Positions 1-9,149 of a DNA stretch of 58,782 bases are shown one piece after another. The stretch spans positions 1-58,782 of the forward strand of contig NZ_JAALAA010000027.1 in the NCBI RefSeq assembly GCF_011045035.1, written 5' to 3'. This stretch comes from Nocardioides turkmenicus (GTDB lineage: Bacteria > Actinomycetota > Actinomycetes > Propionibacteriales > Nocardioidaceae). Within the stretch, counting starts at the first letter, position 1, and each line of letters starts with the position of its first letter. Made by a program: the position numbers and the translations under genes. A model generated the notes under the pieces. It did not search any database. It had not been told where the DNA came from and worked only from the letters and a program-made list of their open reading frames with translations.

Positions 1-39
1 CCGCCGCGCCAGACCCCTGCCGCCGACCCCAAAGATCCG

Positions 40-3000
40 TCAGCGACCCCCGCCGAGGATCCGCTCCAGCTCCTCCCGCCCAGGAAGCGACGAAGGCTCG
101 ACCATCTTCCCGGAACGTACGTAGTAGAAAGCCGCCCGAACCCGAGACAACGGCACCCCCATCAGCTCAGCCCACCCGACCCGATAGAGCGCGAGCTGCA
201 GCGGGTCGGCGTTCTGGGCCTGGTTGGTCTTCCAGTCGACGATCAGGAAGCCGCCGTCGGGCTCCTGGTAGACGGCGTCGATGCGGCCGCGTACGACCTG
301 ACCGGCCAGGACGATGGCGAAGGCGGCCTCGACCCGGAACGGTGGGCGGTCGGCGAACGGGCCCTGCTCGAAGGCGGCGATGACCTCCTCGAGGCCGGAC
401 TCGTCCTCGATGCCGTGGTCGGCGCGACCGGGCAGGTCGTCGGGGTCGAAGAGGTCCTGCTGACCGAACCGAGCCTCCACCCAGGCGTGGAACCGGGTGC
501 CGAAGCGGGCCTGGGAGGACGGCTTGCGGGGCATCGGGCGGACCAGGTCGGCGGCGAAGCCGAGCGGGTCGTCGCGGAGCTTCGACATCGCGGTCGCCGA
601 CAGCGACGAAGGCATCGGCACGACCACCTCGGGAGCCCGCTCACGCTCGGCCTCGGTGAGCAGCCGCTCGATCTCCTCGTCCCACTGGTTCACGGTCTCG
701 AGCAGGGTGAGGTCGTCGAGATCGTCGGGTCCCGGACCCACCTCCCGGACCAGCCGGGCCGCCTCGAGGCGACGCTCCACCTCGGGTGTGTGGTGGTTGA
801 TCGGCCAGGGCAGGTCGACCTCCTGCGCGGCGTAGGGGCTCTCCTCCTCGCCCTTGACGACGACGTCGGCCCAGCGGTCCGGCTTGGCACCCCACCGGAG
901 CAGCGCCTCGCGGGTCTTCTCCACGTAGGTCGATGGCCCTCGCCCCTCTTTCAGAGCGGGTGACCAGCGCCAGCACGAGACGAACTGGATGTGGCGGGCG
1001 CGGGTCCAGGCGACGTACGCCAGGCGCAGCTCCTCGATCTGCTCGTGCTCCTTGCGCTCGGCGAGGAGTGCATCGATCGCGTCGGCGTCGTGACCGTGGA
1101 GCTGCGGCAGGTCGCCGCGGTCGCCGCGGAGCGCGGCGGGCATGACCGAGGGGACAGTGAGCCACGAGGAGCGGGTCTGGCCGGTGGGGAACTTCTTGTG
1201 GGTGACCCCGACCAGGAAGACGACGTCCCACTCCAGCCCCTTGGCGCGGTGGACCGTGAGCAGCTTGACCGAGTCGGCCTCGGACGGGGTGGCGACGTCG
1301 AGACCCTGTCCGTATTCGTCCTCGGCCTCCAGGTAGGCCAGCAGCGCGGCCAGGGTGACCTGGCCGTCGAGGCCCTCGAACTCGGCGACCGCCTGGACGA
1401 AGAGGTCGAGGTTGTCGCGCCGGGCCGAGGCCGCCGGGGAGACGGACGCCGCCAGCTCGACGTCGATGCCGGTGACGTCGATGATCCGCCGCACCAGGTC
1501 GAGGAGCGGCTCGTTGACCGCCCGGCGCAGCCCACGGAGCTCGTCGGCGAGCAGCTTGAAGCGCTCCCGCGCCTGCTGCGAATAGTCGTAGTCGGCGGGA
1601 TCGCCGGGATCCTCCAGCGCGTCGTTGAGCGAGGGGATCTCGGTGGGGTCGGTGCCTTCGACGGCCGCCTCCAGCTGCCGCTCGATGTCGGCGAACTCCT
1701 CCGCGCCGCCCACGACCCCCGCCAGGTCGCGCGACCGACGGCCCAGGATCGCCAGATCGCGGGGCCCGATCGCCCAGCGCGGACCGGCGAGCAGAGTGAG
1801 CAGCGCGGCGTTGGCGGTGACGTCGTGGAGCAGCTCCATGGTGGCCACGACCTCGGCCACCTCGGGCAGCCGGAGCAGCCCCTTCAGACCGACGATCTCC
1901 ACCGGGATCTCGCGCGCGGTGAGCACGTCGAAGACCGCCGCGGCCTGCGAGTTGTCCCTGGTCAGGACGCCGATCTCCTTCCACTCCCCGACCGCCTCAT
2001 GGGCCTCGATCACCTGGTCGGCGAGCCAGACCAGCTCGTCGTCGTACGTCTCGTGCACATGCACCCGCACCTCACCGTCACGCGCCCCGTCGGCAGCGAC
2101 CAGGCGCTCCTTCTCCCGGCCCTCGTAGAGCTGGGCGGCGAGGTGGTTGGCGGTGTCGAGGATGCGCGCGTCGGAGCGGCGGTTGACGGTCAGGGAGTAG
2201 GACGGGCGACGTCCGTCCTTCGTGGGGAAGTCGCGGCCGAACTCGAGGATGTTGCTCACCGAGGCACCGCGCCAGCCGTAGATCGCCTGGTTGGGATCAC
2301 CGACGGCGGTCACCGGGTGTCCGTCGCCGAAGAGGCGGGCCAGCATCTGGGCCTGGGCCACCGAGGTGTCCTGGTATTCGTCGAGCAGCACCACCTTGAA
2401 CTTCCCGCGCTCGATCTCGCCGACCTCGGGGGTCTCCACGGCGAGCCGTGCGGCCAGGGCGATCTGGTCGGAGAAGTCCATCAGCCCGAGCCGGTCCTTG
2501 AGGCGCCGGTAGCCGTCGACCAGGTCGAGCAGCTCGTAGCGCTTGTCGATCGCGTCGATCGCCTTCTCGACCTTGGTCAGCTTCGTCTTGACCCGCTTGC
2601 CGTCCTCGAGCTGCGCCTTCAGGTCGGCCACCTCGAGCGCGAACAGCGACCGTTCGTTGCGGTCGTAGGCGCGCAGGGTGGCGGGGTCGACGAGGTGCTC
2701 GGAGAGCTCGGAGTCGAGCGCGAGCAGCTGCTGCACGGCCAGCTTCGGGTAGTCGGTCAGCTTCTCCACCGGGTGGGTGTGGCGGGCCACCGCGCGTGCG
2801 GCCAGCTGGTAGCGGGTCGCGTCGGCGATCAGCCGGGTGTCGGGCTCGTGCCCGATCCGCAGCCCGTGCTCGGAGAGCAGCCCGGAGGCGTAGGAGTGGT
2901 AGGTCGCGACCGTCGGCTCGGTCGGCTCCTCCTCCGCCTCCTCGCCCGGCCGCGGTGGGCCCTCGCGGCGCTCCGGCCACAGGCCGGCCTTCTGCAGCGA

Positions 3001-3264
3001 CTCCCGGATCCGGGTGGCCAGCTCGGCGGTCGCCTTCGTGGTGAAGGTCAGCCCGAGCACCTCCCCGGGAAGCACCCGGCCGGTGGCGACCAGCCAGACC
3101 ACGCGGGCGGCCATCACCGCGGTCTTGCCGGAGCCGGCGCCGGCGATCACCACAGCAGGCTCCAGCGGAGCCGTGATCGCACGGAACTGCTCCTCGCTGT
3201 AGAGCCAGTCGTGGCCCATCAGCTTGGCGAGCTCCTCCGGGGTCTCGACCTTCATCGGGCTCAT
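40..3264 (-). CDS. adnB: UvrD-family helicase-nuclease, AdnB-like subunit
   Basis: 1074-residue superfamily 1 helicase with a C-terminal RecB-type nuclease. Walker A (GAGSGKT) lies near residue 42, Walker B (LLDEYQDTS) near 300, the later helicase motif VHRAKGLEWD in the second half, and the nuclease signature VDWKTNQ near the C-terminus, without an Fe-S cysteine set. The start is the ATG at 3264, which overlaps the TGA of the upstream helicase as ATGA. An upstream in-frame extension would run into that gene. In the mycobacterial family AdnA and AdnB form a heterodimeric motor-nuclease that resects double-strand breaks; the coupled pair here argues for the same complex. The AdnB assignment rests on order, length and the lack of an Fe-S motif. 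Confidence 0.93.
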   Translation of the reverse strand: MSPMKVETPEELAKLMGHDWLYSEEQFRAITAPLEPAVVIAGAGSGKTAVMAARVVWLVATGRVLPGEVLGLTFTTKATAELATRIRESLQKAGLWPERREGPPRPGEEAEEEPTEPTVATYHSYASGLLSEHGLRIGHEPDTRLIADATRYQLAARAVARHTHPVEKLTDYPKLAVQQLLALDSELSEHLVDPATLRAYDRNERSLFALEVADLKAQLEDGKRVKTKLTKVEKAIDAIDKRYELLDLVDGYRRLKDRLGLMDFSDQIALAARLAVETPEVGEIERGKFKVVLLDEYQDTSVAQAQMLARLFGDGHPVTAVGDPNQAIYGWRGASVSNILEFGRDFPTKDGRRPSYSLTVNRRSDARILDTANHLAAQLYEGREKERLVAADGARDGEVRVHVHETYDDELVWLADQVIEAHEAVGEWKEIGVLTRDNSQAAAVFDVLTAREIPVEIVGLKGLLRLPEVAEVVATMELLHDVTANAALLTLLAGPRWAIGPRDLAILGRRSRDLAGVVGGAEEFADIERQLEAAVEGTDPTEIPSLNDALEDPGDPADYDYSQQARERFKLLADELRGLRRAVNEPLLDLVRRIIDVTGIDVELAASVSPAASARRDNLDLFVQAVAEFEGLDGQVTLAALLAYLEAEDEYGQGLDVATPSEADSVKLLTVHRAKGLEWDVVFLVGVTHKKFPTGQTRSSWLTVPSVMPAALRGDRGDLPQLHGHDADAIDALLAERKEHEQIEELRLAYVAWTRARHIQFVSCWRWSPALKEGRGPSTYVEKTREALLRWGAKPDRWADVVVKGEEESPYAAQEVDLPWPINHHTPEVERRLEAARLVREVGPGPDDLDDLTLLETVNQWDEEIERLLTEAERERAPEVVVPMPSSLSATAMSKLRDDPLGFAADLVRPMPRKPSSQARFGTRFHAWVEARFGQQDLFDPDDLPGRADHGIEDESGLEEVIAAFEQGPFADRPPFRVEAAFAIVLAGQVVRGRIDAVYQEPDGGFLIVDWKTNQAQNADPLQLALYRVGWAELMGVPLSRVRAAFYYVRSGKMVEPSSLPGREELERILGGGR

Positions 3265-6200
3265 GAGAGCACCGATCCCGAGGTCTGCGCCGGGCAGAGC
3301 GCGACGAACTGGCACCGGTCGCACTGCTTGCCGGGCCTGGCCACGAACTCCTCGGCGCGCACCGTCGCCACCGCCTTCTCCAGCTGGTTGATGATCTCGG
3401 GCGGCTCCGGGGCCTGCACCTGCACCTTCGGCAGCTCACTCCCCGAACCCGCGGGATGGCGCAGCTGGATCAGCTCCGCTCCCCCGGAGACCGCGCCCTG
3501 CACCAGCGACGAGGCGGCACCGTGCTCCACCGCCAGCTGGTAGAGGCCGAGCTGCCCGTGCTCCTTGACCTCCTGCGCCGTCGGCGGGTACTTCCCCGTC
3601 TTCAGGTCGACCACGACGATCCGGCCGCTCTCGTCGAGCTCCAGCCGGTCGGCATAGCCGTTCAGCCGCACCGTCTCCCCGCTGGGAAGCGCGACCTTCG
3701 CGGTCAGCTGCTGCTCGAACCCGATCACGGTCCGTGCGCCGGGGCGGCGATGCCAGGTCAGGAACCGGGCCAGCACCTCCCGGACCGCCTCGCGCTCGCG
3801 GGCGGCGGACCAGGGCGTACGGAACTCGAGGCGGCCCCACACCTCGTCGACGAACGGCATCAGGTCATCCACCGTGGCCGCGTCGAGCTCGCCACGGGCG
3901 AGCTGCTCGGCGATCGCGTGCACCACCTTGCCGAACCCCTGGCTCGAGGAGTCGGTCACCGCACCGCCCGCCTCGCGGGCCAGGAACCACTGCGCGGGGC
4001 AGGTCAGGATCGCCTCCAGCGCCGATGCGCTCAGCGTGATCGGGCGGTCCTCGGGACGGACCGGGGCCGAGGCGTACGTCGGTGCCCGCAGCCCCCACCA
4101 GGTCGACGGGTCCGCGGCGGGTGCGATCCGCTTGCCGCGCACCTCGGTGGCGGCCAGCTTCTGCAGCCTCCGCGCGGCCGCTTCGCGCAACGCGAGGGGC
4201 TGAGCCGGGTCCGCGGCGGTGCGGCGCAGCTCGGCCACGAGACCGGCCAGCGACAGCGGCCGCGAGGGCCGGCCGACCCGGTGACGGATCTGGTCCTCGC
4301 GCAGCCCGAGCTCGTTGATGAAGCGCGACGGCTGGTCGCCGTCCTCGTCGGGCGACTTCACCGCGGTCACCACCAGCCGGGACCGGGCACGGGTGGCGGC
4401 GACGTAGAAGAGCCGGCGCTCCTCGGCGAGCATCGCCGAGCGGGTCAACGGCGGCAGCAGCCCGCCGTGACGTCCGTCCGGCAGCGCCGGGGCGATCCGG
4501 TCGGGCCCCAGGAGCGAGTCACGACGACGCAGGTCGGGCCACGCCCCCTCCTGGACGTGAGCGACCACGACGAGGCGCCATTCCAGCCCCTTGGAGCGGT
4601 GGGCGGTGAGCAGCCGCACCGCGGAGCCGCGTACGCCCTTGTCGGCCAGGGTGTCGGCCGGGATCTCCTGGGCGCGCAGCGTGGCCAGGAACGTCTCCAC
4701 CGAAGTGAACTCCTGGCGGCCCTCGATCTTGGCGGCGGTGTCGAAGAGCGCGACGACGGCGTCCAGGTCGCGGTGGGCCAGCCGCGCCGCGGGACCACCG
4801 GACTCGACCTGTGCCCGCAGCCGCTGTCCCCACTCGGCGCCGTCCCATAGCGTCCACAGCACCTGCTCGGCGCCGGCGCCGTCCTTCAGCGCCGCCCGGG
4901 CCTCGGCGAGAAGCGCCGCCAGCCGCCGTACGCGCCCCAGCACCCGCTCCTCACCCTCGCCGCTGGTCGAGCCGCCGGAGCCGCTAGGCGGAGGCGTGTC
5001 GAGACCAACACGGTCCGGATCGGCGCTCGAGGGGACTGTGTTGGTCTCGACACGCTCGGCCGCAGGCGGCCTCGCGGCTCGACCAGCGGCGAAACCCGGA
5101 TCGAGCACGGCATTGCGTACGAGATCATGCGCGGCGACATCCGGAAACCTCGCCCGGAGGGTGCGGGTGAGCGCGCGGACGTCAGTCGCGTCGAGGCCGC
5201 CGAGCGGACCGGTGAGCAGCTCCTCGCAGCGCTCCGGGCGTACGTAGCGTTCGTCGAGCTCGGACTCGACGTCGGCATCCACGACGACGCCCAGCGCATC
5301 GAGGAGCACCGCAGCAGCCGGCTCGCGGACCAGCGGCGTCTCGTCGGAGGCGACCTCGACCGGGACGCCGGCAGCGGTCAGCGACCGGCGCAGCTGCGGG
5401 ATGGAGTTGCGGCCCGAGCGCACCAGCACCGCCATGTCGGACCAGTCGATGCCGTCCTCGAGGTGCGCGCGGCGGAGCAGGTCGGCGATGTGCTCGGTCT
5501 CGGCGCGGTCGGTGTCGAAGGTGAGCACCTCAGCCCGCCCCGGATCCTGGGCCAGCGGGTGCGGGTTGCGGAAGGTGTCGTAGGCCGCTGCCGGGATCGA
5601 GCCGCGCACCGAGATCCCCGCGGCGATCGACCGCGACGCCCGCAGCAGCCGCGAACCGAAGCGCCGGGTCGTCCCCAGCGCGACCACCGGCGCATGCCGG
5701 CGCTCCCGGGTCAGGAACTGGGAGGGGAAGTCGAGGATCCCGTTGACGTCGGCGCCGCGGAACCCGTAGATCGACTGGTCGGGGTCGCCGACCACGATCA
5801 GGTCGCGCCCGTCTCCGGCGAGCGCCTGCAGCAGCGCGACCTGGCTCGGGTCGGTGTCCTGGTATTCGTCCACGAACACGCACGTGAACTCGGCCCGCAG
5901 CTCGGCCGCATGCCGCTCGGCCTCGATGACTCCGCGCATGATCAGGTCGGGATAGTCGATCGCGGACTGGGCGCCGAGCACATCGAGATACTGCTCCAGG
6001 AACCATCCGGCCGCGACGAACTCCTCGATCCCCTCATCGCGGCCGAGTGCGACCAGCTGGTCGGGGTCGAGCCCGCGCTCGCGCGCCCGCGCGGTCACGG
6101 TCTGCACCTCGCGCGCGAACCCACGGGTGCCGACCGCCATCCGGAACCGCTCCGGCCACCGCACCGACTCCGGGTGGTCGGCCAGCAGCTCCTGGAGCAC

Positions 6201-6602
6201 CACGTCGGCCTCGGGCGCGGACAGCAGCGTGAGCGGGGCGGCGTAGAGCTCGGCCGGCGCGTAGCGCCGCACCAGCCCGTAGGCGAAGGAGTGGAACGTC
6301 GAGGAGACCGCCCCGGACAGCGTGCGCCCCAGCCGCGCCGTCACCCGGTCGCGCAGCTGCTCAGCCGCCTTGCGGGAGAAGGTCAGCGCCAGCAGCTGGT
6401 CGGGACGTACGCCTCGGTTCTCGATCCGGTCGACGACCGCCTCCACCAGCGTGGTCGTCTTGCCCGTCCCGGGCCCGGCCAGCACCAGCAGCGGCCCGCC
6501 GGGATGCTCCACGACCGACCGCTGGTGCTCGTCGAGGACCGGCACGCCGACAGCGCTCGGCGGTGGGGCAAGGCGGTACGCGACACTCACAGGACTAGCC
6601 AA
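3261..6602 (-). CDS. adnA: UvrD-family helicase-nuclease, AdnA-like subunit carrying a palindrome insert
   Basis: About 1113 residues. Walker A (GPGTGKTTT) lies near residue 43, followed by VDEYQDTD, and by a RecB-like nuclease core (VVVDLKTGK) in the C-terminal part. Four cysteines (TCPAQW, then CDRCQFVALC) form the likely Fe-S clamp of AddB/AdnA-type nucleases. TTG at 6602 is preceded by GGTGG at suitable spacing; GTG at 6590 is an alternative. The frame overlaps adnB by 4 nt. Residues of about 506-548 are encoded by a 128-bp inverted repeat and are low-complexity Pro/Ser/Gly/Thr; neighbouring sequence looks like a normal helicase, so this segment is probably a tolerated surface loop. Confidence 0.92.
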   Translation of the reverse strand: MASPVSVAYRLAPPPSAVGVPVLDEHQRSVVEHPGGPLLVLAGPGTGKTTTLVEAVVDRIENRGVRPDQLLALTFSRKAAEQLRDRVTARLGRTLSGAVSSTFHSFAYGLVRRYAPAELYAAPLTLLSAPEADVVLQELLADHPESVRWPERFRMAVGTRGFAREVQTVTARARERGLDPDQLVALGRDEGIEEFVAAGWFLEQYLDVLGAQSAIDYPDLIMRGVIEAERHAAELRAEFTCVFVDEYQDTDPSQVALLQALAGDGRDLIVVGDPDQSIYGFRGADVNGILDFPSQFLTRERRHAPVVALGTTRRFGSRLLRASRSIAAGISVRGSIPAAAYDTFRNPHPLAQDPGRAEVLTFDTDRAETEHIADLLRRAHLEDGIDWSDMAVLVRSGRNSIPQLRRSLTAAGVPVEVASDETPLVREPAAAVLLDALGVVVDADVESELDERYVRPERCEELLTGPLGGLDATDVRALTRTLRARFPDVAAHDLVRNAVLDPGFAAGRAARPPAAERVETNTVPSSADPDRVGLDTPPPSGSGGSTSGEGEERVLGRVRRLAALLAEARAALKDGAGAEQVLWTLWDGAEWGQRLRAQVESGGPAARLAHRDLDAVVALFDTAAKIEGRQEFTSVETFLATLRAQEIPADTLADKGVRGSAVRLLTAHRSKGLEWRLVVVAHVQEGAWPDLRRRDSLLGPDRIAPALPDGRHGGLLPPLTRSAMLAEERRLFYVAATRARSRLVVTAVKSPDEDGDQPSRFINELGLREDQIRHRVGRPSRPLSLAGLVAELRRTAADPAQPLALREAAARRLQKLAATEVRGKRIAPAADPSTWWGLRAPTYASAPVRPEDRPITLSASALEAILTCPAQWFLAREAGGAVTDSSSQGFGKVVHAIAEQLARGELDAATVDDLMPFVDEVWGRLEFRTPWSAAREREAVREVLARFLTWHRRPGARTVIGFEQQLTAKVALPSGETVRLNGYADRLELDESGRIVVVDLKTGKYPPTAQEVKEHGQLGLYQLAVEHGAASSLVQGAVSGGAELIQLRHPAGSGSELPKVQVQAPEPPEIINQLEKAVATVRAEEFVARPGKQCDRCQFVALCPAQTSGSVLS
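4961..5088. repeat. 128-bp palindromic repeat inserted in frame within adnA
   Basis: Two 51-nt imperfect inverted arms (4961-5011 and 5038-5088) flank a 26-nt centre. The outer 14 nt (CGCTGGTCGAGCCG) and the inner 16 nt (GTGTCGAGACCAACAC) of the arms are exactly complementary; the middle is partly diverged. The element lies inside the adnA frame without breaking it. It resembles REP-like intergenic palindromes of actinobacteria, but no second copy was seen in this window. Confidence 0.85.
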
Positions 6603-6619
6603 GCAGAAACCACCGACAC

Positions 6620-6910
6620 TCAGACGTCATGCCCCAGGCGCATCCGCACGGCGACGACGTCGTCGAGGTCGATCCCCTCCGCCTTCCGCACCACGACCTT
6701 CAACGGCAGCAGATAGGTGCCGTCCTTGGGGAAGAGCGCGGTGGTGAAGGTGGTCTCGCCGATGGTGGCGGTGACGGCGACCTGGCCCCAGTACTCGAGA
6801 CCGCGGGCGTCCTCCTTGAGGTCCTGGGCGTCCTCGACGGGCATCGGGACGTAGTAGAACGGCGCCGGCCCGCGCCACTCGATCACGGCCCCCTCGAAGG
6901 CGTACTCCAT
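6620..6910 (-). CDS. DUF1905 domain protein
   Basis: A 96-residue single-domain protein beginning MEYAFEGAVIEWRG and containing YYVPMPVED and GTYLLPLK segments typical of DUF1905, a small beta-barrel-like family of unknown biochemical role. ATG at 6910 was chosen because it lies 2 nt after the stop of the cupin gene and starts the conserved domain; the longer upstream frame runs through the cupin C-terminus. It sits 17 nt before adnA, so it is probably co-transcribed with the DNA-repair helicases. Nothing in the sequence shows an enzymatic motif. Confidence 0.82.
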   Translation of the reverse strand: MEYAFEGAVIEWRGPAPFYYVPMPVEDAQDLKEDARGLEYWGQVAVTATIGETTFTTALFPKDGTYLLPLKVVVRKAEGIDLDDVVAVRMRLGHDV

Positions 6911-6912
6911 CC

Positions 6913-7344
6913 CTACTCCGCGAGCTCGAAGTCGTCGAAGTCGAACCCCGGCGAGACCACGCAGGAGACGAGCGCGTCCTCGGCCGAGGGGACAGTACGC
7001 TGCCACACCCCCGCCGGGACGACGGCCTGCGGCACCTGGCCGGCGGCGACGTCCACCCCGACGAGCACGGTCGCACCCTCGACCGGCGCCGAGCCGTCGC
7101 CGCCGTACTGCAGCGACACCACACCCGTGTGCGCCAGCCAGATCTCGTCGGAGGTCACGCGGTGCCAGGCGGACGACTCCCCGGCCAGGAGCCGGAAGTA
7201 GATCAGGGTCGCCGTGGGGCGCACGCGTCCGTCGGGCAGGGTGACGGTCTCGGCAGCGGCCCAGGTCTGCCGGAACGCCCCACCCTCGGGATGGGGCGCG
7301 AGCTCGAGTCGGGAGGTGATGGAATCAGCGGTCACCCGGCTCAT
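6913..7344 (-). CDS. cupin superfamily protein (DUF985/cupin_5)
   Basis: 143 residues with the family hallmarks: LELAPHPEGGAFRQTW at the N-terminus, TLIYFRLLAGESSAWHRV in the middle and the C-terminal stretch FDFDDFEL. Histidines and acidic residues (AWHRV, DEIWLAH) could coordinate a metal as in other cupins, but no substrate is known. ATG at 7344 is used because residues upstream of it belong to the overlapping hemerythrin-like gene, with which it shares 20 nt. The next gene, DUF1905, starts 2 nt beyond its stop, indicating translational coupling. Confidence 0.85.
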   Translation of the reverse strand: MSRVTADSITSRLELAPHPEGGAFRQTWAAAETVTLPDGRVRPTATLIYFRLLAGESSAWHRVTSDEIWLAHTGVVSLQYGGDGSAPVEGATVLVGVDVAAGQVPQAVVPAGVWQRTVPSAEDALVSCVVSPGFDFDDFELAE

Positions 7345-8023
7345 TGTGCCGGGTGTCGTCAGCCGGTTCCTCGGGGAAGCGCGGATCGCCGAGCAGATAC
7401 TGCCCGAGCAGCCCCGGCGCCTTGTGGGGCGGCCGCGTCGGGCCACCGACCGCACGGCCCTCGACCTTGTCCCAGATGGCGTCGACGGGACGGGCCAGGC
7501 GGCGTACGACCTTGCCGGGCAGGCCGGTGTGCGGAAGGTAGGGATGCGGTCGCGAGGGCGCCTTCTGCTCGGCCGCCGTGAGCCGCTCGGCGACCAGCAG
7601 GAGCACGTCGTCGGAGGCCTCCTCGGCGAGGCGCGAGACCAGCTCTTCCTCCTTCTCCTCCTGGATGTCGAGCGCCTCCTCGACCTCGCCCCACAGCGTC
7701 GGCCACTCGTGGGTGGTCTCCCAGGTGGAGCCGTACTCGTGCGCCTTCACGTGGAAGAGCAGCACCTCCAGGCGCTTCGCCGCGGGAAGATAGTCATGGA
7801 CCAGCCGTGACCCGCCCTCGCAATGGGACGAGACCGCCGGCAGCAGCGCCTCGTCCACCGCGTGCAGGTGTCGAGACGTACCGGCGTTGAACTGGTCGAT
7901 CGGTGCGCAGCCCCTGCGGGTCTGCTCCGGCCTGGCGATGATGCTGCGAGCGTGGGCCAGGCGCCCAGCGAGCTCGTCGTGCTTGTGTCGCAGCTCGTCC
8001 TGCAACACGGTCGTGGTGGCCAT
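7325..8023 (-). CDS. hemerythrin-like (HHE) domain protein
   Basis: 232 residues. The first 110 contain spaced histidines and acids in the pattern of a four-helix HHE cation-binding fold (HKHDELAG, RHLHAVDEALLP, LVHDYLPAAKRLEVLLFH). The rest is a charged coiled-coil-like segment (EEKEEELVSRLAEE) and a Pro-rich tail with no recognised domain. ATG at 8023 follows a good ribosome-binding site (GAGGTGAGG). It is the first gene of the run cupin-DUF1905-adnA-adnB. Iron or haem sensing or oxygen binding is inferred from the family only, and the motif spacing is not canonical throughout. Confidence 0.7.
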   Translation of the reverse strand: MATTTVLQDELRHKHDELAGRLAHARSIIARPEQTRRGCAPIDQFNAGTSRHLHAVDEALLPAVSSHCEGGSRLVHDYLPAAKRLEVLLFHVKAHEYGSTWETTHEWPTLWGEVEEALDIQEEKEEELVSRLAEEASDDVLLLVAERLTAAEQKAPSRPHPYLPHTGLPGKVVRRLARPVDAIWDKVEGRAVGGPTRPPHKAPGLLGQYLLGDPRFPEEPADDTRHNEPGDR

Positions 8024-8113
8024 CTGCCTCACCTCGGCTGCTAGCCCATGAATTTGCTGGTCACCTTCCAGAGTGCGCCCGTTCGCGCCGCGGCGCAACA
8101 GGCAAACAGACCG

Positions 8114-8137
8114 TCAGACGATCAGACGATCAGACGT
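8114..8137. repeat. 8-bp tandem repeat at the end of the acyltransferase gene
   Basis: Three copies of TCAGACGA/T (8114, 8122, 8130). On the minus strand each copy holds a TGA, and the third copy provides the stop codon of the acyltransferase. Gain or loss of one unit would shift the gene end only slightly. Confidence 0.8.
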
Positions 8138-8795
8138 CGGCGGGCCGCTCGTTGTAGACCCCGGCCACCTCTTGGCCGCTCAGCGCCGCGATCGACTCCA
8201 TGACCTCGTCGGTGATGACCCGCCGGGCCTTGCCCAGAGGTACGCCGTCGAAGCGGCCGGCCACCTGGATCGGCTTCCCGAACTCGACCGAGACCTTCGC
8301 CAGCCGCGGCAGGCTCGAGCCGACCGGCTGGAGCTCCGCGGTGCCCCGCAGACCCACCGGCACCACGGGTACTCCGGCGGTCAGCGCCAGGTGAGCCACC
8401 CCCGTACGTCCGCGGTAGAGCCGCCCGTCGCGCGAGCGGGTGCCCTCCGGGTAGATCCCGAACGCCTCGCCGCGGCCGAGGACCTCCAGGGCCACCTCGA
8501 GGGAGCCGAGCGCCGCCTGCGGGTCGTCGCGGTCGACCGGCAGCATCCCCATGCCCTCGAACCAGGCGCGCTGGGCGGCCCCCTTGATCCCGGTGCCGGT
8601 GAAGTAGTCGGACTTGGCCAGGAAGTGCACCGGCCGCGGAGAGACCGAGGGGATCACGATCGAGTCGGCGAAGCTCAGGTGGTTGCTGGCCAGGATCACC
8701 CCGCCGCTGCGGGGGACGTTCTCGCCCCCGGTCACCGTCGGGCGCCAGACCGCGCGGAGGAGGGGTGGCACGACGGCGTGGAGGACGCGATACAT
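8130..8795 (-). CDS. 1-acyl-sn-glycerol-3-phosphate acyltransferase family protein
   Basis: 221 residues of the PlsC family, which transfers an acyl chain from acyl-CoA or acyl-ACP to lysophosphatidate or similar acceptors at the membrane. The catalytic block NHLSFAD (H-x4-D) lies near residue 40 and the substrate-binding block YPEGTRSRDG near 115. ATG at 8795 (MYRVLHAVV) is preferred because it overlaps the upstream stop as TGATG and gives the usual family length. A longer frame upstream runs antisense-like through the alkyltransferase gene. It could act in phospholipid synthesis or in glycolipid acylation; the sequence does not decide. Confidence 0.9.
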   Translation of the reverse strand: MYRVLHAVVPPLLRAVWRPTVTGGENVPRSGGVILASNHLSFADSIVIPSVSPRPVHFLAKSDYFTGTGIKGAAQRAWFEGMGMLPVDRDDPQAALGSLEVALEVLGRGEAFGIYPEGTRSRDGRLYRGRTGVAHLALTAGVPVVPVGLRGTAELQPVGSSLPRLAKVSVEFGKPIQVAGRFDGVPLGKARRVITDEVMESIAALSGQEVAGVYNERPADV

Positions 8796-9115
8796 CACGA
8801 CGACATCGTAGGCGGCAACCACATCGCCTGGCGCAGGTCCACCGCCCCCGAGACACGTCGCGGCGTGCCCTCCTCGAGGTAGGCCTGACGGGCCTCCTCG
8901 CCGTGGGAGGCGGGGAGCGAGCCGTCGGCCCGCACCACCCGCCACCACGGCATGCCCGCGCCCTCGCGCGCCATCACCGAGCCGACCTGTCGCGGACCGC
9001 CCCCGAACTCGTCGAAGAGGGCGTCCGCGATCGCGCCGTACGTGGTCACCTTCCCGCGCGGGATCTGCTCGACTAGACGCAGCACGGCTTCCACGTACGC
9101 CTCCCGGTCACTCAT
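8795..9115 (-). CDS. alkyltransferase-like protein (ATL), Ogt/MGMT fold without the active cysteine
   Basis: 106 residues covering the DNA-binding domain of O6-alkylguanine-DNA alkyltransferases: PRGKVTTYGAIADAL, then PRQVGSVM, then PWWRVVRADGSL. In true MGMT the last block is PCHRV; here the alkyl-accepting Cys is replaced by Trp, which defines ATL proteins. ATLs bind alkylated guanine, flip it and flag it for nucleotide excision repair rather than repair it directly. ATG at 9115 gives the expected full-length small ATL. The gene is coupled (1-nt overlap) to the acyltransferase. Mycobacteria carry an MGMT-like gene at a similar place. Confidence 0.92.
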   Translation of the reverse strand: MSDREAYVEAVLRLVEQIPRGKVTTYGAIADALFDEFGGGPRQVGSVMAREGAGMPWWRVVRADGSLPASHGEEARQAYLEEGTPRRVSGAVDLRQAMWLPPTMSS

Positions 9116-9149
9116 GACCGGGAGGCTAGCGCGGTGTCACCGGCTGTGC

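Noticed and set aside
991..3543. Long open frame antisense to adnB (and similar long antisense frames opposite secA, moeZ, ahcY, mtrB)
   Set aside because: They mirror the real genes and arise from high GC at third positions; no recognisable domains and Arg/Gly/Val-biased composition.
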